In this document: positions 1 to 6,638 of the stretch, piece by piece
How positions within the stretch are numbered: position 1 is the first letter of the stretch
Layout of the letters: each line of letters begins with the position of its first letter
Assembly (NCBI GenBank): GCA_949076555.1
Contig: CARUOB010000055.1
Coordinates: forward strand, 1-21,161
Direction: 5' to 3'
Length of the DNA stretch: 21,161 nucleotides
DNA from: an uncultured Lachnospiraceae bacterium
Lineage (GTDB): Bacteria; Bacillota; Clostridia; Lachnospirales; Lachnospiraceae
The notes under the pieces: model-generated
What the model saw: the letters and a program-made list of their open reading frames with translations, nothing else
Database searches by the model: none
Told to the model about the DNA's origin: nothing
Position numbers and translations under genes: made by a program

Positions 1-42
1 GACTACCTTGGTCAATTTTCTGTCTTCTTTATATTCGCGCAT
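1..42 (-). CDS. 5' end of an unidentified gene (14 codons)
   Basis: An ATG at 42 on the minus strand opens a frame that runs off the left edge and reads MREYKEDRKLTKVV. It is preceded by a textbook ribosome binding site (AAAGGAGG, 7 nt before the ATG), which is why I call it a real gene start. It lies about 80 nt downstream of rimI on the same strand, with a TAGAAT -10-like hexamer near 75-80, so it may have its own promoter or be read through from the tsaE-tsaB-rimI cluster. The charged N-terminus has no signal peptide, so the product is probably cytoplasmic. Fourteen residues are not enough to name a family. Confidence 0.7.
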   Translation of the reverse strand, partial: MREYKEDRKLTKVV

Positions 43-123
43 GACAATCCTCCTTTAAAACCTACTGTATTCATTCTAGCAGACAAAAGGCGTAATACCA
101 GTGGTAATTGTTCCATGCGCTGC

Positions 124-558
124 CTATCTCTTCCACATAATCACTGCGTCTTCCGCAGGTTTTTCATAAAAATTCGGACGAATGCCCGCGGACACAAACC
201 TAAGCTTCTCATACAAACCGATGGCCGCCGCGTTGCTGACCCGCACCTCCAATGTATAGGCCGTCAGACCCGCCCGGTCACCTTCCGCCATCAGGTATGC
301 CAGCAGTCCCGTGGCAACGCCGCGTCTTCTTTCTTCGGGCGCCACCACCACGTTGGTGATATTACCCTCCCCCGCAATCAAAAGCAAACCGCAGCCGCCG
401 AGAAGCCGTCCGTCCTCCTCCGCCACAAAGTATGCGGTGTCCTCCTTTTCGATCATTCGCAAAAAAGAGTCCGCCGACCACGGCATGGAAAAGGTTTCCT
501 CCTCCAGACGGCTGATAAAGGGCACATCTTCCGCCCGCATCCTGCGATATACAATCAT
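124..558 (-). CDS. rimI: Ribosomal protein S18-alanine N-acetyltransferase (RimI, GNAT family)
   Basis: The 144-residue product is a GNAT acetyltransferase of RimI type, which acetylates the N-terminal alanine of ribosomal protein S18 from acetyl-CoA in the cytoplasm. Visible features are the acetyl-CoA pyrophosphate-binding stretch at residues 69-86 (VVVAPEERRRGVATG), and the motif-B region with E104 and Y116 in the EVRVSNxxAIxLYEKLRF segment typical of RimI. The length matches the family (about 145-160). It starts in an ATGA overlap with the tsaB stop codon, so the two are translationally coupled. The tsaE-tsaB-rimI order is a common Firmicute arrangement and supports the name. Substrate specificity is inferred from family and neighbourhood; a general GNAT enzyme cannot be fully excluded. 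Confidence 0.9.
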   Translation of the reverse strand: MIVYRRMRAEDVPFISRLEEETFSMPWSADSFLRMIEKEDTAYFVAEEDGRLLGGCGLLLIAGEGNITNVVVAPEERRRGVATGLLAYLMAEGDRAGLTAYTLEVRVSNAAAIGLYEKLRFVSAGIRPNFYEKPAEDAVIMWKR

Positions 559-1289
559 AGGGACTTTTCACCCTCCTTCTCGGCGCGCTCACGCTCCGCC
601 TGTGAAAGCCGCAGATACTCCGGCGCAAAGGCTGCGCCGTCCACTGTCCTGCCCTGCTCATAATAAAGCCGTCCCAGTGAAGCAATCGCCGCGGCCGACT
701 GTCTGGCCCGGTGCAGGGGGGCCGCCGTGTAAGGCACCCGCATAACCTGTGCCATCCGTTCTTCAAAAACAGGCACCCCGTCTCCCAAAAATATGACACT
801 CCTGTCAAGCTCGTTCAGCGCCTCAGCGATCTCGTCAAAAGAGACGGCACACTGCTGTCTGATAACATGCATGTCATATACAAACCGACCGGTCCGGTCA
901 GGAACAAATTCATAAATTCCCGTATATACCTGACTCCTTCTGGCGTCCATAATCGGACACACCAGATCCTTTGCGCCGTACATCTGGAATGCCAGTCCGT
1001 CCACCGTCGGCACCGGAATAACCGGCTTTCCCAGAGCAAACGCCAGCCCCTTGGCCGTAGCCGAACCGATCCGCAGCCCGGTAAAGGAACCCGGCCCCGC
1101 CGCCACCGCGATGGCGTCCACCGTGGCAAGATCCAGCTCCACCATACGGCCGATCTCCTCCAGCATGGGCAGAAGCGTCTGGGAATGGGTCTTCTTGTAC
1201 TGCACGGTATACTCCGCAATTAAATTGTCATCCTCCGAAAGGGCCACGGAGGCCACCAGCCCGGAGCTGTCAAGCGCCAAAATTTTCAA
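555..1289 (-). CDS. tsaB: tRNA threonylcarbamoyladenosine biosynthesis protein TsaB
   Basis: The 244-residue product is TsaB, the non-catalytic ASKHA-fold partner that dimerises with TsaD and works with TsaE in forming t6A37 on ANN-decoding tRNAs. The N-terminus MKILALDSSG and the block AVAAGPGSFTGLRIG near residues 62-76 are the classic TsaB signatures, followed by PIMDARRSQVYTG near residues 113-125. Family members are usually 215-240 residues, so the length is normal. The ATG at 1289 follows a GGGG stretch at a workable distance. It lies 89 nt downstream of tsaE and overlaps rimI by 4 nt. tsaD itself is not in the window. Confidence 0.95.
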   Translation of the reverse strand: MKILALDSSGLVASVALSEDDNLIAEYTVQYKKTHSQTLLPMLEEIGRMVELDLATVDAIAVAAGPGSFTGLRIGSATAKGLAFALGKPVIPVPTVDGLAFQMYGAKDLVCPIMDARRSQVYTGIYEFVPDRTGRFVYDMHVIRQQCAVSFDEIAEALNELDRSVIFLGDGVPVFEERMAQVMRVPYTAAPLHRARQSAAAIASLGRLYYEQGRTVDGAAFAPEYLRLSQAERERAEKEGEKSL

Positions 1290-1378
1290 ATCCCCGCCCC
1301 GCTTTCCTTCCCCAAAATCAATTTTCTATCTCATTTCCTGCCGCATCCCCGCGCAAAATCGCGGCAGATGCCTCTCTC

Positions 1379-1807
1379 TTACCGCTCTACCACAATCCGG
1401 CGATAGTCAAACCCTTGCGACAAATCTTTCCCGATGGTGACCCGGATGCAATCCTTTGGCAGAATCTCCCGGACCAGCTCCGCCCACTCGATCAGGCAGA
1501 CGCCGTCTCCATAAAAACAGTCCTCATAGCCAATCTCTTCCATCTCCTCCACATCGCCGATGCGGTACACGTCGAAGTGGTGAAGGGAAAGCCTACCCTC
1601 CTCATAGCTTTGCAGGATGGTAAAGGTGGGGCTGTTCACCGGTTCTGCGATGCCAAGCCCGGCCGCAAACCCCTGCGTAAACACGGTTTTTCCCACACCC
1701 AGATTACCTGTCAGCGTATAAATTTCCCCGGGAACGGCTCTCTCCCCCAGAGACTTTCCATATGCAAATGTATCCGCCGCACTGCGGCTCTCTATCGTTT
1801 CTGTCAT
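1379..1807 (-). CDS. tsaE: tRNA threonylcarbamoyladenosine biosynthesis ATPase TsaE
   Basis: This encodes the small P-loop ATPase that, with TsaB and TsaD, drives the t6A cycle. From the preferred start the protein has 142 residues. It shows a Walker A GNLGVGKT, the family block SPTFTIL, the HHFDVYRI segment and the EWAELV Walker B-like segment. A GTG in the same frame at 1837 would add 10 residues, but the ATG at 1807 has a GGGAG ribosome binding site just upstream and matches the usual N-terminus better, so I chose it. It is first of the tsaE-tsaB-rimI cluster. A structured repeat ending 40 nt upstream (1849-1961) separates it from the previous gene. Confidence 0.92.
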   Translation of the reverse strand: MTETIESRSAADTFAYGKSLGERAVPGEIYTLTGNLGVGKTVFTQGFAAGLGIAEPVNSPTFTILQSYEEGRLSLHHFDVYRIGDVEEMEEIGYEDCFYGDGVCLIEWAELVREILPKDCIRVTIGKDLSQGFDYRRIVVER

Positions 1808-1848
1808 ATCTTCTCCCGCCTTCTGTGCAGAAAACACCTGTATTCTAA

Positions 1849-1961
1849 GGCATTCTCCTGTGTGAGAAAAGTCTGCAAAGCAGACTTAGTACTTCCAAGT
1901 CAGCTATGCTGACTTTGCGATGCAGCCTTTGCTGCGAGTGATTTAGAAGTACTTCTCACAC
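1849..1961. repeat. Cloverleaf-like structured repeat, copy 1
   Basis: Nested inverted repeats are directly visible on the plus strand. The outer stem is GTGTGAGAA (1860-1868) with TTCTCACAC (1953-1961). Hairpin one is AAGTCTGC/GCAGACTT (1869-1876, 1880-1887). The inner stem is AGTACTTC/GAAGTACT (1888-1895, 1946-1953), enclosing AAGTCAGC/GCTGACTT (1897-1904, 1908-1915) and GCAGC/GCTGC (1922-1926, 1931-1935). The 1953 base is shared by the two outer stems. The last C is the complement of the G of the TAG stop of the 1961-2440 gene. The 19-nt leading part GGCATTCTCCTGTGTGAGA (1849-1867) recurs exactly in copy 2 at 2605-2623. Confidence 0.85.
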
Positions 1962-2440
1962 TAACCGCGGATCTTCACCTTCTTCGGCGGCATATGGGTG
2001 GAAATAATCTCGATCGCCTTCATTTTCCCATCTCCCAGATCTTTCTTCGGAAAAATACAGGCATTCACCGCCGTGGTGTAGACCACAATGCTCTTCGGTG
2101 TGGAGATGGCCTTGACCATGCCCTCCCACGCCATCTGCTCCATAACGCCGTCCTGCGACACCTGTATGCCCTCATCCGACAGCCTGTAGTGCAATGGTTT
2201 CCGAAAGGCCGGATTGCTTTTCGCCTGAGACGCCGCCCGCAAAAAGAGCGTCCATGGCAGATAGAACAGAATCACCAGCGCGATGATCAGGATCAACGGC
2301 TGTCTGTTGGCCGCAAAAAGAAACAGCATCAGCACACCTACAAGCGTGCCCATCATTCCGGGCAGCCGCGAATAAGTGTGCTGCAGCATATAATCATATA
2401 AAATATTAGGTGTTATTTTTACGTCAAATTCGATTTCCAT
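1961..2440 (-). CDS. YcxB-like membrane protein
   Basis: The product has 159 residues from the ATG at 2440. Residues about 28-44 and 47-66 form two adjacent hydrophobic helices, followed by a soluble C-terminal domain ending in the motif VYTTAVNACIFPKKDL. This arrangement (short polar N-terminus, two helices, then a beta-rich domain with an IFPK-type segment) is that of YcxB-like proteins, whose biochemical role is unknown. A TTG 30 nt upstream is in frame but lies within the promoter region. The ATG at 2440 has no Shine-Dalgarno; instead a strong promoter ends only 10 nt before it, so the mRNA may be nearly leaderless. The TAG stop directly abuts structured repeat copy 1. Confidence 0.72.
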   Translation of the reverse strand: MEIEFDVKITPNILYDYMLQHTYSRLPGMMGTLVGVLMLFLFAANRQPLILIIALVILFYLPWTLFLRAASQAKSNPAFRKPLHYRLSDEGIQVSQDGVMEQMAWEGMVKAISTPKSIVVYTTAVNACIFPKKDLGDGKMKAIEIISTHMPPKKVKIRG

Positions 2441-2450
2441 ACTGAAATCT

Positions 2451-2478
2451 ATTATACTAAAAATCCCCAAAAGTGCAA
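2451..2478 (-). promoter_or_regulatory. Near-consensus vegetative promoter of the YcxB-like gene
   Basis: On the minus strand TTGCAC (2473-2478) and a perfect TATAAT (2451-2456) are separated by 16 nt. The -10 ends 10 nt before the ATG at 2440, so transcription should start about 3-6 nt before the start codon. This leaves no room for a ribosome binding site. Confidence 0.7.
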
Positions 2479-2488
2479 GCGAAATATG

Positions 2489-2572
2489 CCATCAACACAG
2501 TACCTGCGGGTTGTAAATGTGGATTGTAAAATTAAAATCAAGAAATTTCCCAAGCCCCATCAACACAGTACC
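2489..2572. repeat. Pair of 16-bp direct repeats
   Basis: CCATCAACACAGTACC occurs at 2489-2504 and again at 2557-2572, 68 bp apart, in the non-coding stretch between the YcxB-like gene and the exporter permease. The spacer is A+T-rich and contains TTGTAAA twice. No gene is visible here. Function is unknown. Confidence 0.75.
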
Positions 2573-2582
2573 GTCGCCACAG

Positions 2583-2700
2583 CACACGGAGAATGCCGTT
2601 TTTTGGCATTCTCCTGTGTGAGACGGAGTTGCGAAGCAACTCATAGAGTTTCTTGGCGTCCCGTCCTATGGCGGGACGTCTTTAGAAACTCTTCTCACAC
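2583..2700. repeat. Cloverleaf-like structured repeat, copy 2, with leading hairpin
   Basis: A leading hairpin GGAGAATGCC/GGCATTCTCC (2588-2597, 2605-2614) extends through CACAC/GTGTG with one bulge. The cloverleaf follows: outer stem GTGTGAGA/TCTCACAC (2616-2623, 2693-2700), hairpin GAGTTGC/GCAACTC (2626-2632, 2636-2642), and inner stem AGAGTTTCT/AGAAACTCT (2645-2653, 2684-2692). The inner stem encloses CGTCCCGTC/GGCGGGACG (2657-2665, 2670-2678) with loop CTAT. The final C overlaps the complement of the TAG stop of the permease gene, exactly as in copy 1. Confidence 0.88.
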
Positions 2701-3926
2701 TATTCATGTCTCAGCGCCTCGATCGGACTCAACTTCGCCGCCTTTTTCGCCGGGTAAATGCCGAAGAAAATACCCACGCCCGAGGAGAAGGCCGCCGCTA
2801 TAAGCACCGTGGTAACGTTGATCTGCGCCGTAAATCCCATGGCGCCGCAGACGGCCTTCGCCCCCAGCTCTCCCAGCCCAATCCCGATCAGGCCGCCAAT
2901 CAGTGTGATAATACTCGCCTCCGCAAGAAACTGTAAGAGGATCGACTTCGTTCTCGCTCCCAGCGACTTGCGGATACCAATCTCTCTCGTCCGCTCCGTC
3001 ACGGATACAAGCATGATATTCATAACACCGATGCCGCCCACCAGCAGGGAAATCGCCGCCACGAAGGAGATAAACAGCGTCAGCATACTGAGGATCTGGT
3101 CAAACTCTGCCGTATAATCCGCAAAACTCTCCATCAAAATCTTGTTCTCCCCGCGCACATTATAACGGTTTTCCATAAGCATGATGGTATCCGCCGCCAC
3201 CTGCGACACGTACTCGGAGCTTTCCGCAATCACATAGACGCTGTCAAACTCGCCAATCCAAAGACCGAATCCTGACGCCATAGCCGTCAGCGGCATTTCC
3301 ACCTGCATGTATCCACCGCCGTTCATGGCGGAAATCAGTCCGGCCGGCGTGTCCTGTCTGATACCCACAATACGCACATCCTGACTCACATCCCAGAGGC
3401 TCAGTTCAAAGGTCATACCGACCACATCCGTTGTGCCGAATAAGGATCTGGCGCTGCTCTCATTGATGACACAGACCATCGTGCCCGCCTCACACTCGCT
3501 ATCGGAAAAGTATCTGCCCCTGACAATGGGCTCCTTGCCGATGGCATACTGCAGTGCCGTATTGCCGCCGTTAAGAACCGCCATAAAGTCAGCTCCTTTG
3601 CGTCCTTTGGCCGAGGCGCCCCAATAGCTGTACTGTGCTGTCGCACCCTTTACATGCTCCACCTTTTCCTTAATCAGCGCGAAGTCTTCCTCCGTAAATT
3701 TCACGTCATTGCCTTCCTCTTTACTGTTGGCATAAATGGCAATCAGACCGCCGCCCATATTTTCCAGCTCGTCGTTGACGGAGCCGCGCACCCCGTTACC
3801 GATGGAGATAATCATAATAACGGAGGCGATACCGATGATAATGCCCAGCATGGTGAGGGCGGAGCGCCCCTTGTTCGTCTTGATATTCATCAGGGCGATT
3901 TTTATGTATTCCCATATCTGTCCCAT
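2700..3926 (-). CDS. MacB/FtsX-type ABC transporter permease
   Basis: The 408-residue product has the MacB permease layout. An N-terminal helix lies at residues 23-42 after a KTNKGRSALTMLGI entry segment, then a large extracellular domain of about 230 residues, then three C-terminal helices around FISFVAAISLLVGGIGVMNIML, SIITLIGGLIGIGLGEL and VLIAAAFSSGVGIFFGIYP. The TERTREIGIRKSLGA motif after the second helix and the PAKKAAKLSPIEALR C-terminus are hallmarks of the family. Such permeases do mechanotransmission, driving an adaptor to expel antibiotics, peptides or lipoproteins. It is the last gene of the ATPase-adaptor-permease set. The substrate cannot be read from sequence; an antimicrobial peptide is a reasonable guess. 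The gene ends on structured repeat copy 2. Confidence 0.9.
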   Translation of the reverse strand: MGQIWEYIKIALMNIKTNKGRSALTMLGIIIGIASVIMIISIGNGVRGSVNDELENMGGGLIAIYANSKEEGNDVKFTEEDFALIKEKVEHVKGATAQYSYWGASAKGRKGADFMAVLNGGNTALQYAIGKEPIVRGRYFSDSECEAGTMVCVINESSARSLFGTTDVVGMTFELSLWDVSQDVRIVGIRQDTPAGLISAMNGGGYMQVEMPLTAMASGFGLWIGEFDSVYVIAESSEYVSQVAADTIMLMENRYNVRGENKILMESFADYTAEFDQILSMLTLFISFVAAISLLVGGIGVMNIMLVSVTERTREIGIRKSLGARTKSILLQFLAEASIITLIGGLIGIGLGELGAKAVCGAMGFTAQINVTTVLIAAAFSSGVGIFFGIYPAKKAAKLSPIEALRHE

Positions 3927-3956
3927 TTTGTTCCCTGTCCTTTATTTTCTTTCATC

Positions 3957-4024
3957 AGCACGAAGCATAGAACTTCTTTGCGTTTTGTCCTATGACGGGA
4001 CGGCTTTAGAAGTTCTCTTCGGGC
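3957..4024. repeat. Structured repeat, copy 3 (shorter, divergent)
   Basis: It sits between the adaptor and permease genes of the exporter operon. The outer stem GCACGAAG/CTTCGGGC (3958-3965, 4017-4024) has one mismatch. The inner stem AGAACTTCT/AGAAGTTCT (3969-3977, 4008-4016) is perfect. The hairpin CGTTTTGTC/GACGGGACG (3981-3989, 3994-4002) with loop CTAT pairs only if three U-G wobbles are allowed on the plus-strand RNA. It shares CTAT, CGGGACG and CTTTAGAA with copy 2. As in the other copies its last C is the complement of the G of the upstream gene's TAG stop. It lacks the 19-nt leading segment and the first small hairpin. Confidence 0.75.
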
Positions 4025-5628
4025 TACGGCATCGGCATAGCCGTCACCGCCGTGCCGTCTTCAAACTCCATGCCGTTGGCCATGATTACATTTTCACCCG
4101 CCGAAAGTCCCTCTTTCACCTCGATGGCGCTGTCGGACGTGATACCCGTGGTAATGCGTCTCTTGGCCACCACGCCGTTCTCCTCCACATAAACGAAATC
4201 GCCTTCACGGTCACTGTTGATCACCTCAAGGGGAACGTTGACCACCCCCTCCGCCTTCGCCATATGAACATAAACCTTGGCTTCCACGCCCAAAAAGATA
4301 TTTTCATCCGGATTGTCGATATTGACGTCCACGCCGACTACCATAGCGCCGCTGTTATTCTGGGTGGCCATACCGTCTATTTTGCTCACCGTGCCCTCGT
4401 AAGTTTTACCCGCGATGTTTACGTCCGCCTTCTGCCCCACGGCGATCTTCTCCAAATCATACTTGGAAACGCTTAGCCTTGCGTAGACTTTCTCCGTGCT
4501 CTCGATCGTCACCAGCTTCCCGCTCTCCGTGGGCGGCTGTCCTGCTATCGCCTCCATCTCTGTGACCACGCCCCCGAAATCGGCTGTCAGGCCGTTTTCC
4601 ACTTCGGCGATGGCGTCCAGCTTCTCCTGGTTGGTCAGCTTCTCAAGAGCCGTGTCCGCCTCCAGCTTCGCCTTGCCGCCCGCATCCAGAACCCCGGACT
4701 CCGAGGATGCCTTCTGGGATTTCATTTCGGACTTATACTCTTTGTAGGAGGCAATCAGTTCCTCCACATCATTTGCCTGTCTCTGCAGTTCCCGGATTTC
4801 CTTATTGTTCTGCTCCTCGTAACCGTTATACTGCGTCTGGATCTGGAGATTCAAAAGGATCTCCCTGTCGTTTGCGAGTTTGATCTCCGCCTCATTGCGC
4901 ATCTCTTTGATCTCGTCTTCGGTGTAATCGTTCAGCTCTCCTCTCGCTTCTCTCTCGCTGATATCCGCCAGCGCCTCTTCATCTTGGGCAATAATGCTCT
5001 GCCATTCCATGACGGAGACATTCAGGTTGGTTCCATTGTAATTCCAGCCCGCTTTCTTCTCCTCGATCTTTTTATTCAGCTCATCCAACAGCTTTTCATT
5101 GTCTGCAATCTGCTGTTCCAGCACGGGAAGATTGCGGTTCGCCTCGGACAAATCCGCTATGTACTCGTTATTCTTATGCACAGAACTTTCATAGCCGCCA
5201 TCATTAGACGCCATCCTGTACTCCGCCGCCTGCTTTTCCTCAGACAGGGCCTTCTCGTCAAAAGTAAGGAGCACATCCCCCTTCTTCACCGTATCTCCGG
5301 TGCTCACATTTACCCTGCCGACCTCCACGGATACAGGTGCGAAATAGGTCCTCTTCTCATCGCTTTTCACCGTGCCTCCGGTACTCAAAATCTGCTCCAC
5401 ATCTCCTGTCGAAGCCGCCACGGTGGTTACCGTCGGCACCGCGTTTTTCGCCATAAGGGAATTTCTCACAAAAAAGGCCACAACAAGAGCCGCCAGTACA
5501 CCCGCAATCACCCTTCGGCGGATCTTTTTCTTCTTTTGCTTATCCATAGGAATCTTTTCCTTTTTCGGCTTCATTTCCGTAATATCCGTATTTTCCGCCT
5601 CATTCTTCGCCTTCCGAAACATTCTCAT
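4024..5628 (-). CDS. HlyD/MacA-like membrane fusion (adaptor) protein
   Basis: The 534-residue product is a periplasmic-adaptor-type protein adapted to a Gram-positive envelope. It has a very basic N-terminus, one helix at residues 39-54, a lipoyl-like half around 97-125 (GRVNVSTGDTVKKGDVLLTFDE), a long charged coiled coil from about 128 to 365, then a beta-barrel region (VYARLSVSKYDLEKIAVGQ) and a C-terminal membrane-proximal domain. Such proteins couple a MacB-type permease to substrate export. The coiled coil (about 240 residues) is long for MacA-like proteins. The start overlaps the ATPase gene by 29 nt; the ATG at 5622 is spaced better from GAGGAGG than the one at 5628 and may be the true start. 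It ends on structured repeat copy 3. Confidence 0.88.
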   Translation of the reverse strand: MRMFRKAKNEAENTDITEMKPKKEKIPMDKQKKKKIRRRVIAGVLAALVVAFFVRNSLMAKNAVPTVTTVAASTGDVEQILSTGGTVKSDEKRTYFAPVSVEVGRVNVSTGDTVKKGDVLLTFDEKALSEEKQAAEYRMASNDGGYESSVHKNNEYIADLSEANRNLPVLEQQIADNEKLLDELNKKIEEKKAGWNYNGTNLNVSVMEWQSIIAQDEEALADISEREARGELNDYTEDEIKEMRNEAEIKLANDREILLNLQIQTQYNGYEEQNNKEIRELQRQANDVEELIASYKEYKSEMKSQKASSESGVLDAGGKAKLEADTALEKLTNQEKLDAIAEVENGLTADFGGVVTEMEAIAGQPPTESGKLVTIESTEKVYARLSVSKYDLEKIAVGQKADVNIAGKTYEGTVSKIDGMATQNNSGAMVVGVDVNIDNPDENIFLGVEAKVYVHMAKAEGVVNVPLEVINSDREGDFVYVEENGVVAKRRITTGITSDSAIEVKEGLSAGENVIMANGMEFEDGTAVTAMPMP

Positions 5629-6301
5629 AATCCTCCTCTATTTTTCCGTCCATAATCTTTATGACCCGCTTCGCCCGGGCCGCGATCTCGTCGTCGTGGG
5701 TAATCAGAATCACCGTCCTGCCCTCCTCGTGAAGGTCACGCAGAATATCCATGATCTCTCTGGTGGAATTGGAATCCAGATTTCCCGTCGGCTCATCCGC
5801 CAGAATAATGGGCGGCGCCTGCGCAATCGCCCTGGCAATGGCCACTCTCTGCTGTTGTCCGCCGGACATCTCAGAGGGCTTGTGGGTCTTTCGCTTGGCA
5901 AGGCCCACTTTGTCAAGCGCCCGCTCCGACAGCTCCACCCGCTCCCTCTTGCCGACACCCCGATAAATCAGGGGCAGTTCCACGTTCTCCACCGCCGTCA
6001 GGCTCGGAATCAGATTAAACCCCTGAAAGACAAAGCCGATCTCCTGGTTTCGGATATCCGAAAGTTCGTCGTCCGACATGCTGCCCACATCGTGCCCGTG
6101 CAGAAAATAGCTGCCGCTTGTGGGCACGTCCAGACAGCCAAGCATGTTCATCAGCGTGGACTTGCCCGAACCGGAATGCCCGATAATCGCCACGAACTCG
6201 CCTTCTCCGATGGTCAGGCTCACATGATCCAACGCCTTCACTTCATTTTCCCCGGGATTATAAATCTTGCAGATATCCCGGATTTCCACCAATGTCCCCA
6301 T
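5600..6301 (-). CDS. MacB/LolD-type ABC transporter ATP-binding protein
   Basis: The 233-residue cytoplasmic ATPase has every element of an active nucleotide-binding domain: Walker A GHSGSGKST near residue 41, Q-loop FVFQGFNLIP, signature MSGGQQQRVAIARA, Walker B IILADEPTGNLDS and H-switch ITHD. The GNLDS D-loop and PxSG...MNMLGCLD spacing are typical of the MacB/LolD/FtsE group, which pairs with FtsX-like permeases such as the one encoded at 2700-3926. The ATG at 6301 follows GAAAGGGA at 9-10 nt. It is first of the operon and overlaps the adaptor gene. Its leader of about 145 nt starts at an activator-dependent-looking promoter. Confidence 0.93.
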   Translation of the reverse strand: MGTLVEIRDICKIYNPGENEVKALDHVSLTIGEGEFVAIIGHSGSGKSTLMNMLGCLDVPTSGSYFLHGHDVGSMSDDELSDIRNQEIGFVFQGFNLIPSLTAVENVELPLIYRGVGKRERVELSERALDKVGLAKRKTHKPSEMSGGQQQRVAIARAIAQAPPIILADEPTGNLDSNSTREIMDILRDLHEEGRTVILITHDDEIAARAKRVIKIMDGKIEEDYENVSEGEE

Positions 6302-6637
6302 GATGCCAATTCCCTTTCCTTCTTTTATGTATGTGCTAAGCTATACAAGTATCCTTTTTCTATAACGAAATCGTATTTGTTTTATCTTCATTTTTATCTT
6401 CAATTTTTCTGTCCCGGATTCCCCGCAAATTTTCCTTCTGTTGTCTCGTCCACTATAACATATCATCCTTTTCTTAAAAGAAGCACAGCAAAATCTTAAA
6501 TCATTCTTAAAATGCCGCGCCCTTTTGTCGCGCTTCCCCTATTCCGCCATGTGCGGACTGCCGTGCCTTGACATACAACCTTCTTTTTCACACTATTTTA
6601 CACCAGGATTCTTACAAAAATCTTACAGGAACCTTAC
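6302..6637. other. Regulatory intergenic stretch upstream of the exporter operon
   Basis: No convincing gene is visible here. The stretch is A+T-rich compared with the flanking genes. It contains the long exporter leader, which includes a 10-11 nt direct repeat (TTATCTTCATTTTTATCTTCAA, described in halves at about 6383-6392 and 6395-6404), then a promoter-like -10 and two box clusters listed separately. The part from 6512 to 6600 shows no recognisable motif. Confidence 0.6.
6452..6511 (-). promoter_or_regulatory. Exporter promoter with phased activator boxes (cluster 1)
   Basis: A minus-strand -10 hexamer TATAGT (6452-6457) has no good -35. In its place TCTTAAA boxes (plus-strand reading) sit at 6472-6478, 6494-6500 and 6505-6511, i.e. 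start-to-start distances of 22 and 11 bp, always on the same helix face. Such phasing of direct repeats overlapping a weak -35 is what OmpR/PhoB-family response regulators use. The leader to the ATPase ATG would be about 145 nt. The binding protein is not encoded in the window. Confidence 0.6.
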
Positions 6638-6638
6638 A
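6610..6638. promoter_or_regulatory. Second cluster of phased boxes (TCTTACA x3)
   Basis: TCTTACA at 6610-6616 and 6621-6627 and CCTTACA at 6632-6638 start exactly 11 bp apart. They resemble cluster 1 (TCTTAAA) and lie about 100 bp further upstream of the exporter. They also overlap the U-tract end of the ribU terminator. Confidence 0.55.

Noticed and set aside
1807..1837. GTG at 1837 as tsaE start
   Set aside because: No ribosome binding site upstream, while the ATG at 1807 has GGGAG and gives the family N-terminus.
2588..2614. Hairpin GGAGAATGCC/GGCATTCTCC as the exporter terminator
   Set aside because: Neither side is followed by a U-tract; it is better explained as part of the structured repeat.
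1849..4024. Structured repeats as tRNA or tmRNA-like genes
   Set aside because: Despite the cloverleaf look, there is no T-loop GTTCRA, no D-loop motif and no CCA-end acceptor stem of the right length.
3736..4476. Long plus-strand frames antisense to the permease and adaptor genes
   Set aside because: They run across two real minus-strand genes and an intergenic repeat, lack ribosome binding sites and show no recognisable domain.
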